From positions 1-21,100 of the forward strand of contig DFKI01000024.1 in assembly GCA_002373325.1 (NCBI GenBank): DNA of 21,100 bases, in the 5' to 3' direction. Positions 14,759 through 21,064 of this stretch are shown in pieces. The notes beneath the pieces are model-generated. The model ran no database searches, was not told the DNA's origin, and was given only the letters and a program-made list of their open reading frames with translations. The translations under genes and the position numbers were made by a program. The first letter of the stretch is position 1. Every line of letters starts with the position of its first letter. This DNA comes from Treponema sp. UBA3649. Lineage in GTDB: Bacteria > Spirochaetota > Spirochaetia > Treponematales > Treponemataceae.

Positions 14759-15640
14759 CTAGAAAAGCTCCGGCTGCAGAGGATCATCTTGAGGAAAATC
14801 TTCCATCCACTTGAAAACGGAATCGGTCCCAAGCATGATTTTGTTTTTGCGGCAGAGTTCGGAAAGATATGCCATGAGCTCATCGTTTCGGGGGCTGTCC
14901 ACCATATAAGAGTAGCCGAAAGATTTTTGATAGCGTTCCTTCATTCCGGTAAATCGCCGGTCCAGCTTTGCGGCACGGTCAAGGGCTGCGTAAAAATACT
15001 CACGGTTTCCTTCCCGCATGGTAACTCCGATACCAAAACAGATGATTGCCTTTACTCTGGCACGGACGCAGTAATCGACGATTCCGTCAATGTTTTCCCT
15101 TGTGTCGTTTATAAATGGCAGAAGGGGACTGAACCATACCACGGTCGGAATCCCCTCATTTCGAAAGGCCTTTAAAACTTCAAAGCGGCGGCTTGTCGGG
15201 CAAACTCCGGGCTCAATGATTTTACAAAGCCGGTCGTCTGCTGTGGTCATCGTCATCTGAACCACGGCCTTTGTCTTTTTGTTAATCCGGGACAATACAT
15301 CAAGGTCTCTCAGGACTAAATCAGATTTAGTTATGAGTGCCGCTCCAAAACTATATCTTTCTATTATTTCTAGGCAACGGCGGGTAAGGCAAAGCTCTTT
15401 TTCAAGAGGGATGTAGGGGTCGCTCATGCTGCCCGTCCCGACCATGCATCTCTTTCTTTTTTTACGGAGTGTTTCTTCCAGAAGCTCGGGGGCGTTTTGT
15501 TTTACCTCGATGTCCTCAAAATCGTGGGTGAACTGATAGCACCTGCTGCGTGAGTCACAGTAAATGCATCCGTGCGAGCATCCCCGGTAGATGTTCATGC
15601 TGTGTGGAGTCAAGATTGATTTCGCCGTTACATAATGCAT
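14759..15640 (-). CDS. SPL-family (SplB-like) radical SAM protein
   Basis: A 293-aa product from ATG 15640 (MHYVTAKSILTPHSMNIYRG). The longer frame to 15658 is rejected because its codons are the -10 box. The radical SAM cluster motif is C21-x3-C25-x2-C28 in YRGCSHGCIYCDSR, which binds a 4Fe-4S cluster. GTGSMSDPYIPLEKE and TKSDLVLRDLDVL are typical of the COG1533 group. That group includes spore photoproduct lyase, which directly reverses a thymine lesion. Most non-spore members have no proven substrate, so a DNA-repair role is a hypothesis. Control by the 22-bp palindrome links it to the WYL regulator gene about 4.5 kb away. Confidence 0.85.
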   Translation of the reverse strand: MHYVTAKSILTPHSMNIYRGCSHGCIYCDSRSRCYQFTHDFEDIEVKQNAPELLEETLRKKRKRCMVGTGSMSDPYIPLEKELCLTRRCLEIIERYSFGAALITKSDLVLRDLDVLSRINKKTKAVVQMTMTTADDRLCKIIEPGVCPTSRRFEVLKAFRNEGIPTVVWFSPLLPFINDTRENIDGIVDYCVRARVKAIICFGIGVTMREGNREYFYAALDRAAKLDRRFTGMKERYQKSFGYSYMVDSPRNDELMAYLSELCRKNKIMLGTDSVFKWMEDFPQDDPLQPELF

Positions 15641-15646
15641 GGGAAT

Positions 15647-15652
15647 ATTATA
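15647..15652 (-). promoter_or_regulatory. -10 box of the SPL gene, extended, no -35 box
   Basis: TATAAT on the minus strand, preceded by TGTGC, ends 6 bp before ATG 15640. The 17-bp-spaced -35 position reads ACACAC, far from consensus, and lies in the palindrome centre. No Shine-Dalgarno is present, so the mRNA should be leaderless. Confidence 0.65.
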
Positions 15653-15660
15653 GCACATAA

Positions 15661-15682
15661 ATATGACAGGTGTGTGTCATAT
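15661..15682. promoter_or_regulatory. Palindromic operator ATATGACA-N6-TGTCATAT, copy 1
   Basis: A perfect 8+8 bp inverted repeat (15661-15668 and 15675-15682) around GGTGTG. It lies 8 bp upstream of the SPL -10 box. The same 22-bp site occurs at 19359 and 20079, upstream of the SAP-like gene and the WYL regulator gene. The WYL protein is the obvious candidate binder. Confidence 0.8.
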
Positions 15683-15694
15683 TTTACAGGATAT

Positions 15695-16000
15695 TTGAAA
15701 ATCGTCAAAAAGAAGGGGAAAGCCAAGTGCTACTCAAATCCGTTTGTCGGAACGTGGATTACTACAAGTGCAATGGATGATGGAGAAGGTGAAATGCTTT
15801 GGGGAAAATATGTTTTTGATGAAAGCACTGTAACAATCTATTCTTCATCAAATAAGATTCTTTGGTCACAAGGCTATCAGTCAAATTATTCATGGAGTGG
15901 AAACACTTGCCAGCTTCAGACTGGTTATTCTGGTTCTATAAGAGGTGGAAAACTGTATTTCAGCTTTGGTGATTCTACTGTAGAAATGGAAAGGGAATAA
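15695..16000 (+). pseudogene. Headless fragment of a small lipocalin-like/beta-sandwich exported protein
   Basis: The frame is open from 15635, but the first codons cross the SPL promoter and operator and no ribosome site is seen. TTG 15695 is the only other nearby start. The readable product, from about YSNPFVGTWITTS to the stop, has a W-x-T-x...GKYVFDESTVTIYS...NYSWSGNTCQLQT...GGKLYFSFGDSTVEMERE pattern. This is a strand-rich module common in small treponemal lipoproteins, which normally carry a signal peptide and lipobox that are missing here. It therefore looks like the 3' end of a truncated gene. Alternative: a small gene transcribed from the divergent side of the palindrome. Confidence 0.5.
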
Positions 16001-16016
16001 TCATTTCATTATCGAT

Positions 16017-16050
16017 GAGCCAATTCGTTTTTTTTAAGGCGGATTGGCTC
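16017..16050. terminator. Strong hairpin after the gene fragment
   Basis: GAGCCAATTCG (16017-16027) pairs with CGGATTGGCTC (16040-16050), 11 bp with one G-T wobble, around a T-rich 12-nt loop. No T-run follows the stem on either side, so it may be a stabiliser or a decayed terminator. Confidence 0.4.
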
Positions 16051-16118
16051 GCATGTAATTGTTCGCTATCCAAAAAGAATCACGTGAGTAATCCCAAATC
16101 CGTGTGACATCCCTCTCT

Positions 16119-16186
16119 CCGTCATGCTGAACCCGATTCATCATCCCATGCTAAAGAGAATCCGGATCTAGTCCGGCAATGACAAT
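16119..16186 (-). repeat. Dispersed intergenic repeat, inverted partial copy
   Basis: Read on the minus strand, ATTGTCATTGCCGGACTAGAT (16186-16166) and its continuation match the element at 21075-21100 and the left part at 5531. A further arm includes GTCATGCTGAACCCGATTCA (16121-16140), a style of sequence also typical of such intergenic repeats. It fills most of the 265-bp gap before the SIMPL gene. Confidence 0.6.
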
Positions 16187-16197
16187 CCTATAGCTTT

Positions 16198-16226
16198 TGG
16201 ACAATCTCTCCAACTTGTGATATAAT
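16198..16226 (+). promoter_or_regulatory. Promoter of the SIMPL lipoprotein gene
   Basis: TGGACA (16198-16203), a 17-bp spacer and TATAAT (16221-16226). The gene has a normal leader with AAAGGAG at 16251-16257. Confidence 0.65.
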
Positions 16227-16265
16227 CGGGGTGTTCATAAACTAAAAACGAAAGGAGAAAACTGA

Positions 16266-17003
16266 ATGAAACGCTTTGTAAAATCAATTCTAATCGCCGC
16301 GGTTCTGGCACTGGCACTTTCCTCATGCGGGCAGAGTGACGTTCACAACATGCGGACGATTACCGTAAGCGGAAAGGGAAACGTGTATGTCACTCCAGAC
16401 AGGTCCACCGTGAATCTTTCCGTGATAACAAGGAATGCTGACATAAAGAGCGCGCAGACGGAAAATGCGGAGACGATGAAGCGGGTGCTTTCTGCCATTT
16501 CTTCCGCAGGTATTTCAAGCGAGGACATCCAGACTTATGACTACGGAATCTCGCAGGATTATCACTGGAAGGATGACGAGAAAGTCTACGGCGAGTACAA
16601 GGTGAGCAACCGGATAAAAGTCACCGTGGCTGATGTGGAAAAGGCCGGCGGAATAATCGATGTTGCGATTCAAAACGGAGCGACTGGAGTTGATTCGCTT
16701 TCGTTCAACTATGAGGATGAGCCTGCTGCCGTAAAGAGGGCAAGGGCACTGGCAATAGAAAACGCAAAGGCAATCGCGAGGGAATCTGTTGAAACTGCCG
16801 GAGCCAAGCTTGGAAAGGTCCTCATCATGGAAGAGCAATCTGGAAACCTGCCGTCATATATGTCCCGCATTACTTCAAATTCCCTCTCTCAGACCTGGGG
16901 CGGTGCTGCCGTATACAGTGACATGGCCGACTCATCAACTCCATTTTCAACGGGTAAAAAGGAAATCAGTGTCATTGTGAACATCATGTATGAGCTGAGG
17001 TAG
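16266..17003 (+). CDS. SIMPL-domain (DUF541) lipoprotein
   Basis: A 245-aa product with a lipoprotein signal (MKRFVKSILIAAVLALAL, lipobox LSSC, Cys21). The SIMPL/DUF541 domain covers about 30-245. It starts RTITVSGKGNVYVTPDRSTV, has the helix NAETMKRVLSAISSAGISSE, then YKVSNRIKVTVADVEKAGGI, and ends KEISVIVNIMYELR. The family (YggE in E. coli, Omp28 in Brucella) forms periplasmic or envelope oligomers. YggE has been linked to oxidative stress, but the biochemical role is unknown. The start follows AAAGGAG with 8 nt spacing. It appears monocistronic; the next gene has its own promoter. Confidence 0.9.
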   Translation: MKRFVKSILIAAVLALALSSCGQSDVHNMRTITVSGKGNVYVTPDRSTVNLSVITRNADIKSAQTENAETMKRVLSAISSAGISSEDIQTYDYGISQDYHWKDDEKVYGEYKVSNRIKVTVADVEKAGGIIDVAIQNGATGVDSLSFNYEDEPAAVKRARALAIENAKAIARESVETAGAKLGKVLIMEEQSGNLPSYMSRITSNSLSQTWGGAAVYSDMADSSTPFSTGKKEISVIVNIMYELR

Positions 17004-17008
17004 ATTAT

Positions 17009-17037
17009 CTGCATATTTTTCCGCGATTTATATGCAT
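17009..17037. promoter_or_regulatory. 29-bp operator-like dyad upstream of fic, copy 1
   Basis: CTGCATAT (17009-17016), 13 bp, ATATGCAT (17030-17037). The arms match except for the last base. It is the same architecture as copy 2, displaced by 44 bp. Confidence 0.6.
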
Positions 17038-17042
17038 AAAAC

Positions 17043-17071
17043 TTGCTTTTATCTGCATATAGTTTTATAAT
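17043..17071 (+). promoter_or_regulatory. Promoter of fic, overlapped by operator copy 2
   Basis: TTGCTT (17043-17048), a 17-bp spacer, then TATAAT (17066-17071). The -10 box lies in the centre of the second dyad, a typical repressor geometry. Confidence 0.65.
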
Positions 17072-17081
17072 TTATATGCAG
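17053..17081. promoter_or_regulatory. 29-bp operator-like dyad covering the fic promoter, copy 2
   Basis: CTGCATAT (17053-17060), 13 bp, ATATGCAG (17074-17081), a perfect inverted repeat. A further half-site ATATGCAC (17095-17102) spans the start codon. Binding would cover the -10 box and transcription start. Confidence 0.65.
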
Positions 17082-17096
17082 AAAGGCGGGTTTTAT

Positions 17097-18146
17097 ATGC
17101 ACAAATTTGACTATTCGTTTTTAAATAACGGAATGTTGCCTTCTCAGCTGGTAAATGTGACGGCATCTATTTCTTCCCTGAAAACGTCATCTCAATTCAG
17201 GAAGAATGATTTTCAAAATATTTTTACGGAACTGGAAAAGATTGCAAGAATTCAGTCGGTAAAATCTTCCAACGAGATTGAGGGAATTGTAACCACCGAT
17301 GAAAGGATTGTTCAGATTGTGCAGCAAAACAGTGCTCCGCTTAATCACAATGAAGAGGAGATTCTTGGCTATAGGGATGCGCTTACAATAATTCATACTG
17401 GGTATCAGAACATTCAATTTAATGAAAATACAGTTTTATCCTTGCACAGGACTTTGCTTTCGGCCACAGATTATAATTATGGCGGACAGTACAAAACTGA
17501 TGATAACGTGATTCTAGAAATTGATTCTCAGGGGAATAAAAAAGTTCGATTCGCTCCTGTTCCTGCAGAAGAAACAAAGACCGCCATGGAACAGCTTTTT
17601 CTTGCCTTTATGGAAGCCAGCTCTGATTCGAATATAAATGCTCTTCTTTTAATACCTTGTGTTATTCTTGATTTTTTATGTATCCACCCATTCAGGGACG
17701 GAAACGGCAGAATGTCCAGACTTTTGTCTTTGCTTCTATTGTATAGAAATGGTTTTGATGTTGGAAAATACATTTCTTTTGAAGAACAGATAAATAAAAA
17801 CAAGGGATGGTATTATCAGGCGTTAAAAGAGTCTTCTGAGAATTGGCATGAGAGTAAGAATAACTATTTTCCTTTCATGCAGAATTTCCTTGGCACATTG
17901 TATGCGTGTTACCAGGAGCTTGATAAACGTTTTGCCCTGGTTAATTCAAACAAAGTGACAAAGACCGCCAGGGTAGAAGCTACTGTCCTTAATTCTTTGC
18001 TGCCCATTTCTAAGTCAGAGATTTGCTCTCTTCTGCCTGATGTAAGTCCGACGACCGTAGAGGCTGTCTTGGGAAAAATGGCAAGAGAAGGAATAATCAC
18101 GACTATTGGAAATGGCCGGGCTACAAAGTACATAAGAAAGGGGTAG
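17097..18146 (+). CDS. Fic-family AMP-transferase with C-terminal winged helix
   Basis: A 349-aa product from ATG 17097 (MHKFDYSFLNNG), with AGGCGGG about 6 nt upstream; earlier in-frame starts overlap the promoter. The Fic motif is complete, HPFRDGNGR at 197-205 followed by SRLL. An inhibitory helix of the S/T-x-x-x-E-G/N type is present at residues 58-63 (SNEIEG), placing it in the N-terminally self-inhibited class. The C-terminal about 60 residues (KTARVEATVLNSLLPISKSE through GRATKYIRKG) look like a winged helix. Fic enzymes usually transfer AMP to a hydroxyl side chain of a target protein. With the DNA-binding end and the dyads over its own promoter, autoregulation is likely (inferred). 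Target protein unknown. Confidence 0.92.
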   Translation: MHKFDYSFLNNGMLPSQLVNVTASISSLKTSSQFRKNDFQNIFTELEKIARIQSVKSSNEIEGIVTTDERIVQIVQQNSAPLNHNEEEILGYRDALTIIHTGYQNIQFNENTVLSLHRTLLSATDYNYGGQYKTDDNVILEIDSQGNKKVRFAPVPAEETKTAMEQLFLAFMEASSDSNINALLLIPCVILDFLCIHPFRDGNGRMSRLLSLLLLYRNGFDVGKYISFEEQINKNKGWYYQALKESSENWHESKNNYFPFMQNFLGTLYACYQELDKRFALVNSNKVTKTARVEATVLNSLLPISKSEICSLLPDVSPTTVEAVLGKMAREGIITTIGNGRATKYIRKG

Positions 18147-18161
18147 GGAAGCATCCTCCAT

Positions 18162-18221
18162 TAAAAGGGATTCCCGCGTCGGAGCACGGGAATGACAGTG
18201 TTTCGTAAAACTCGAAATTGG
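18162..18221. repeat. Dispersed intergenic repeat, hairpin half
   Basis: ATTCCCGCG (18170-18178) pairs with CACGGGAAT (18185-18193) with one mismatch. The following GACAGTGTTTCGTA and CGAAATTGG match 5613-5640. It lies between the convergent fic and clbS-like genes and could act as a bidirectional stop or RNA end-stabiliser. Confidence 0.7.
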
Positions 18222-18227
18222 AGCCTT

Positions 18228-18779
18228 TTACTTGCCGCAGTTTTTCTTGTGGGCCTTGATTTTCTTGATTGCCCAGGCGTAGTGGCTTGATGTGTCGCTC
18301 ACGCAGTAGTCACCGAGGGCCGCGTTTCCTGTCCAGGCAAAATGCTTGGGCATGAATAGCTCCTCGTTGCTGTAGCCTTCAATCATCTTCATAACCTGGG
18401 CATGGCTTTTGGCGACCATCTTTTTCGCCTCTTCCAGTGATGTGGACTGGTGCTGCTTCCAGAACATGACGTTCATCGCGCCGTAGTTTTTCCATGTGTA
18501 GTTTGCGGGTAAAAATGCGATGGCAGATTTTTTGTCCGTGACACCCTTGTTGTTCTTGGGAAAGTTGAGCAGCAGCTTGTGCCATTCATAGAGGTGAATC
18601 AGGACGTCGCGCACGTTTTTGTCCCGGCTCCAATGGGCTTCCTTTTTGCTGGGCTGGCCTGAAAAATCAAAGGGCGTGTTCAGTTCCTTTTCGGAAAGTC
18701 CTTCGATTAAAGCTGTGAGGGCCTCAAAATTTTCTTTTGCCGCTTTAAGCAGATCGTCTTTTGTTTTTGGTCTTGGCAT
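18228..18779 (-). CDS. ClbS/DfsB-family four-helix bundle protein
   Basis: A 183-aa product starting MPRPKTKDDLLKAAKENFEA, the usual opening of this family, with GGAGG 8 nt upstream. Family blocks are present: HWSRDKNVRDVLIHLYEWHK (about 69-88), FLPANYTWKNYGAMN, WKQHQSTSLEEAKKMVAKSH and the end block WTGNAALGDYCVSDTSSHYAWA. The His residues resemble those of DinB-like bundles. ClbS of E. coli protects against colibactin by opening its cyclopropane warhead; DfsB relatives are linked to other toxic metabolites. No such biosynthetic cluster is in view, so a defensive role against foreign genotoxins is plausible but inferred. It is transcribed 12 nt after the XRE/zinc-ribbon gene. Confidence 0.88.
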   Translation of the reverse strand: MPRPKTKDDLLKAAKENFEALTALIEGLSEKELNTPFDFSGQPSKKEAHWSRDKNVRDVLIHLYEWHKLLLNFPKNNKGVTDKKSAIAFLPANYTWKNYGAMNVMFWKQHQSTSLEEAKKMVAKSHAQVMKMIEGYSNEELFMPKHFAWTGNAALGDYCVSDTSSHYAWAIKKIKAHKKNCGK

Positions 18780-18791
18780 GACTGCATCCTC

Positions 18792-19238
18792 CTATTTTTT
18801 CCAGTGCTTGAGCTGAGAGAGCTGAATGGCGAACATCTTCCGTCTTTCACCTTCACTTTGATTTTCGGGATTGGGTATGTGTGCGACCAGAAAATCCACG
18901 AGAGAGTCCTGGGTGGGGTAGGTGAAATTTCCGTCGGCGTAACACCATGTGCAGTAATCCTCGTTGAAGCTTCTGTCCTTTTCCCGGCTTATCATGGAAT
19001 CTTCGCTGAGTGGCATTCCGCAGCATTGGCAGAAAAGAGTCCGGGGCGAACCTAAGAGTGTGTTGATTGACACGTTGAATTCCCGGGACAGCACTTTCAG
19101 CATGTCGGGATTGGGCTGTGTCTCTCCGTTTTCCCATCTGCTTACCGCCTGCCTGGTGATGTTTATCCTCTTTGCCATTTCCTCCTGCGTGAGATTGTTT
19201 TTCTCGCGTAGGTTTTTCAGTATGTCCTTGACTTCCAT
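18792..19238 (-). CDS. XRE-family regulator with C-terminal zinc ribbon
   Basis: A 148-aa product with AAGGAG 6 nt before ATG 19238. Residues 1-62 are a clear Cro/C1 helix-turn-helix (NNLTQEEMAKRINITRQAVS, RWENGETQPNPDML). Residues 68-110 form a treble-clef-like zinc ribbon with C70-x2-C73 (FCQCCGMPL) and C96-x2-C99 (YCTWCYADG). This is the Zn_ribbon_2 type, found alone or behind XRE domains in many gut bacteria. The tail is amphipathic. It is first in an operon with the ClbS-like gene and may sense metal or redox state and regulate that operon. Confidence 0.88.
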   Translation of the reverse strand: MEVKDILKNLREKNNLTQEEMAKRINITRQAVSRWENGETQPNPDMLKVLSREFNVSINTLLGSPRTLFCQCCGMPLSEDSMISREKDRSFNEDYCTWCYADGNFTYPTQDSLVDFLVAHIPNPENQSEGERRKMFAIQLSQLKHWKK

Positions 19239-19249
19239 TTGTTGCTCCT

Positions 19250-19266
19250 TGCAAGATGCACTTGCA
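19250..19266. promoter_or_regulatory. Dyad next to the Shine-Dalgarno of the XRE/zinc-ribbon gene
   Basis: TGCAAG (19250-19255), ATGCA, CTTGCA (19261-19266), a perfect 6+6 inverted repeat. It falls in the 5' leader, abutting the ribosome-binding site. It could be an autoregulatory operator or an RNA hairpin. Confidence 0.4.
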
Positions 19267-19288
19267 CATTCTCCTGATTTCTAATTTC

Positions 19289-19294
19289 ATTATA
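19289..19294 (-). promoter_or_regulatory. -10 box of the XRE/zinc-ribbon-clbS operon
   Basis: TATAAT on the minus strand, preceded by TGC (extended -10). The 15 bases ATTATAGCACGGATT at 19289-19303 are identical to those over the toxin-antitoxin -10 (5458-5472). No good -35 was found. Confidence 0.6.
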
Positions 19295-19358
19295 GCACGG
19301 ATTCCACTTAAAAAAAAGAAACAGACTGTTGCTTTTTTAGAAAAATCTCTTTTTTTTA

Positions 19359-19380
19359 ATATGACATACAATTGTCATAT
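19359..19380. promoter_or_regulatory. Palindromic operator ATATGACA-N6-TGTCATAT, copy 2
   Basis: A perfect 8+8 inverted repeat around TACAAT. It lies 9 bp upstream of TATACT (19390-19395), the likely -10 of the SAP-like gene. The 17-bp-spaced -35 position is exactly the N6 spacer. Confidence 0.8.
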
Positions 19381-19430
19381 TTTATCCCGTATACTGTCCT
19401 CAGATTGATTATGCGAAACGGAGGAAGAGC

Positions 19431-20057
19431 ATGGAAGAGCGTCCGTCCTTTGACACAATAAAATCATACGCGGATTTTTCAAGATATTACTGGTACAGGG
19501 AAGAGCTGATTGAGATTTGCCGAAAACTTGGAATTGACTCTTCGGGACTCAAGGCGGAACTTAATCATAACATAGAAGAATATTTCAAAGGCAATCTGAT
19601 TCTGCCGAAAGCAAAGGAAAACAATAGAAAAAAATCAACGGGAAACATTTCCATTGAGGATTTAAGCATGGAGACATCCTTAATCGAATGTGGATTCAGC
19701 TTCGGTCCCAAGTTCAGGGACTTCTTTTCCGCGCAGACTGGAATCAAAAATTTCAAGTTCAACGTGGACATGGTTGCGAGCGTCAAGAAGGCCAGGGAGA
19801 CAAACGACGTAAACTTCACCCTCGGCGACTTGCTTGACATCTTTCATGGAAAAATCACTTACGCTAAATATGACAAGATTTCCCTGCAATGGAACAAGTT
19901 TGTGCATGATTTTTGCGCCGACCCCGCCACAAAGAATTTTCCCGATAAACTGAAGACCGCCGCTATTATATGGAAGGAAGTAAGGGAATCAAGCAGGGAA
20001 AAAATCTACCGGCATGAATTGCTTGATGAGTTTGCGGATAAAATCAATGCGGATTAA
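19431..20057 (+). CDS. SAP/DUF6434-like protein
   Basis: A 208-aa product with GGAGG 6 nt before ATG 19431. The N-terminal about 60 residues (RPSFDTIKSYADFSRYYWYR, EELIEICRKLGIDSSGLKAE, LNHNIEEYF) match the pattern of a SAP-type helix-extension-helix, a putative nucleic-acid-binding fold, as in DUF6434 proteins. The C-terminal half (about 80-190) holds FGPKFRDFFSAQTGIKNFKF and LGDLLDIFHGKITYAKYDKI, a conserved but uncharacterised block. It is soluble with no signal. It lies 62 bp upstream of the WYL regulator, with a copy of the palindrome before each gene, so the pair is likely co-regulated. Function unknown. Confidence 0.75.
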   Translation: MEERPSFDTIKSYADFSRYYWYREELIEICRKLGIDSSGLKAELNHNIEEYFKGNLILPKAKENNRKKSTGNISIEDLSMETSLIECGFSFGPKFRDFFSAQTGIKNFKFNVDMVASVKKARETNDVNFTLGDLLDIFHGKITYAKYDKISLQWNKFVHDFCADPATKNFPDKLKTAAIIWKEVRESSREKIYRHELLDEFADKINAD

Positions 20058-20078
20058 AAAATCTTTCAAACACATAAA

Positions 20079-20100
20079 ATATGACACACGTTTTTCATAT
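20079..20100. promoter_or_regulatory. Palindromic operator ATATGACA-N6-TTTCATAT, copy 3
   Basis: The same 22-bp site with one change in the right arm. It lies 7 bp upstream of TATACT (20108-20113), which is 6 bp before ATG 20120. There is no Shine-Dalgarno. The position suggests autoregulation of the WYL gene and a leaderless mRNA. Confidence 0.75.
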
Positions 20101-20119
20101 TTTGTATTATACTTAAAGT

Positions 20120-21055
20120 ATGCAGATAGAAGAACTTTTTGAGTTTGTTTATATTCTCATTGACAAAAAACGAGTCACCGCAAAAGAGATGGCGGAGCGT
20201 TTCGGAGTCTCAAGCAGGACAATCTATCGCTGGGTGGAAGCTCTTTCCATCGCAGGCATTCCCATTTACTCAGCTCTTGGACGGGGAGGAGGAATCTGCA
20301 TTTCGGAAAAGTTTGCCCTGGACAAAACCGTGCTTTCCGAAGATGAGCGCATGGCAATCGTTTCGAGCGTAAAAGCCCTGGATTCTCTCGGAGCGGGAAC
20401 AAAGGCAAGCGAAAAACTTTCCCATCTTGTGACAAGTGACAGCGACTGGCTTGAAGTTGATTTTGCACCATGGAGCCCCGAGGGATCGGAAGTACGGGCT
20501 CTCTTTGCGACTTTGCGCGACTCAATCCTAAAAAAACGGATTTTGACTTTTGACTATTTTTCAAGCGACGGCAGGATGGAAAAAAGAACCGTGCATCCAT
20601 GGAAGCTGGTCTTTCGAGGACAGGCATGGTATCTTTTGGGTTGGTGCGACGCAAGAAAAGACGAGAGATTTTTTAAGTTGAGCCGGATGCGGAACCTGAG
20701 GCAGACAGGAAGAAAAGCTTGCTCAAGGCAGGAACTGAACGGCGGCGAAAAATCAAAAAGAGACAATTATGTTTCAGCCGCTAAAATGCCCCTCATAAAA
20801 ATCAAGACGACAGTCAGCAATGAAAAAATCCCGATTCTTTTGGATGCCTTTGTCTGCTCGGAAGTAAAAATACACAGGAACAAAAGCGCGAGTGTCACAT
20901 TTACGGCACCCGACAGTCCATGGTTATGCGAAACCCTTCTTTCCTTCGGTCCCTCGTTGAAAATTATCTCACCTTTTAAGATAAAAAAACAGATTGCCTC
21001 CCTTGCCGAAGAGACCTCCAGACTTTACGAGAGCACAAGGAGACTCGATTTTTAG
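20120..21055 (+). CDS. YafY/DeoR-like HTH regulator with WYL domain
   Basis: A 311-aa product from ATG 20120. Residues 1-60 form a winged helix-turn-helix (KKRVTAKEMAERFGVSSRTI, YRWVEALSIAGIPI, GRGGGI). The WYL domain spans about 135-205, with W170-Y171-L172 in RGQAWYLLGW and the conserved RFFKLSRMRNL. A C-terminal WCX-like extension (about 225-300) follows. WYL domains bind ligands such as nucleotides or single-stranded DNA; known members (PafBC in mycobacteria, DriD in Caulobacter) activate DNA-damage genes. The gene is preceded by the palindrome found also at the SAP-like and SPL genes, so it is the best candidate for their regulator. It could activate or repress. Confidence 0.9.
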   Translation: MQIEELFEFVYILIDKKRVTAKEMAERFGVSSRTIYRWVEALSIAGIPIYSALGRGGGICISEKFALDKTVLSEDERMAIVSSVKALDSLGAGTKASEKLSHLVTSDSDWLEVDFAPWSPEGSEVRALFATLRDSILKKRILTFDYFSSDGRMEKRTVHPWKLVFRGQAWYLLGWCDARKDERFFKLSRMRNLRQTGRKACSRQELNGGEKSKRDNYVSAAKMPLIKIKTTVSNEKIPILLDAFVCSEVKIHRNKSASVTFTAPDSPWLCETLLSFGPSLKIISPFKIKKQIASLAEETSRLYESTRRLDF

Positions 21056-21064
21056 AAAAACGCT

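Noticed and set aside
15635..15694. N-terminal extension of the plus-strand fragment at 15695
   Set aside because: These codons cross the SPL promoter and the palindrome, and no ribosome site precedes them.
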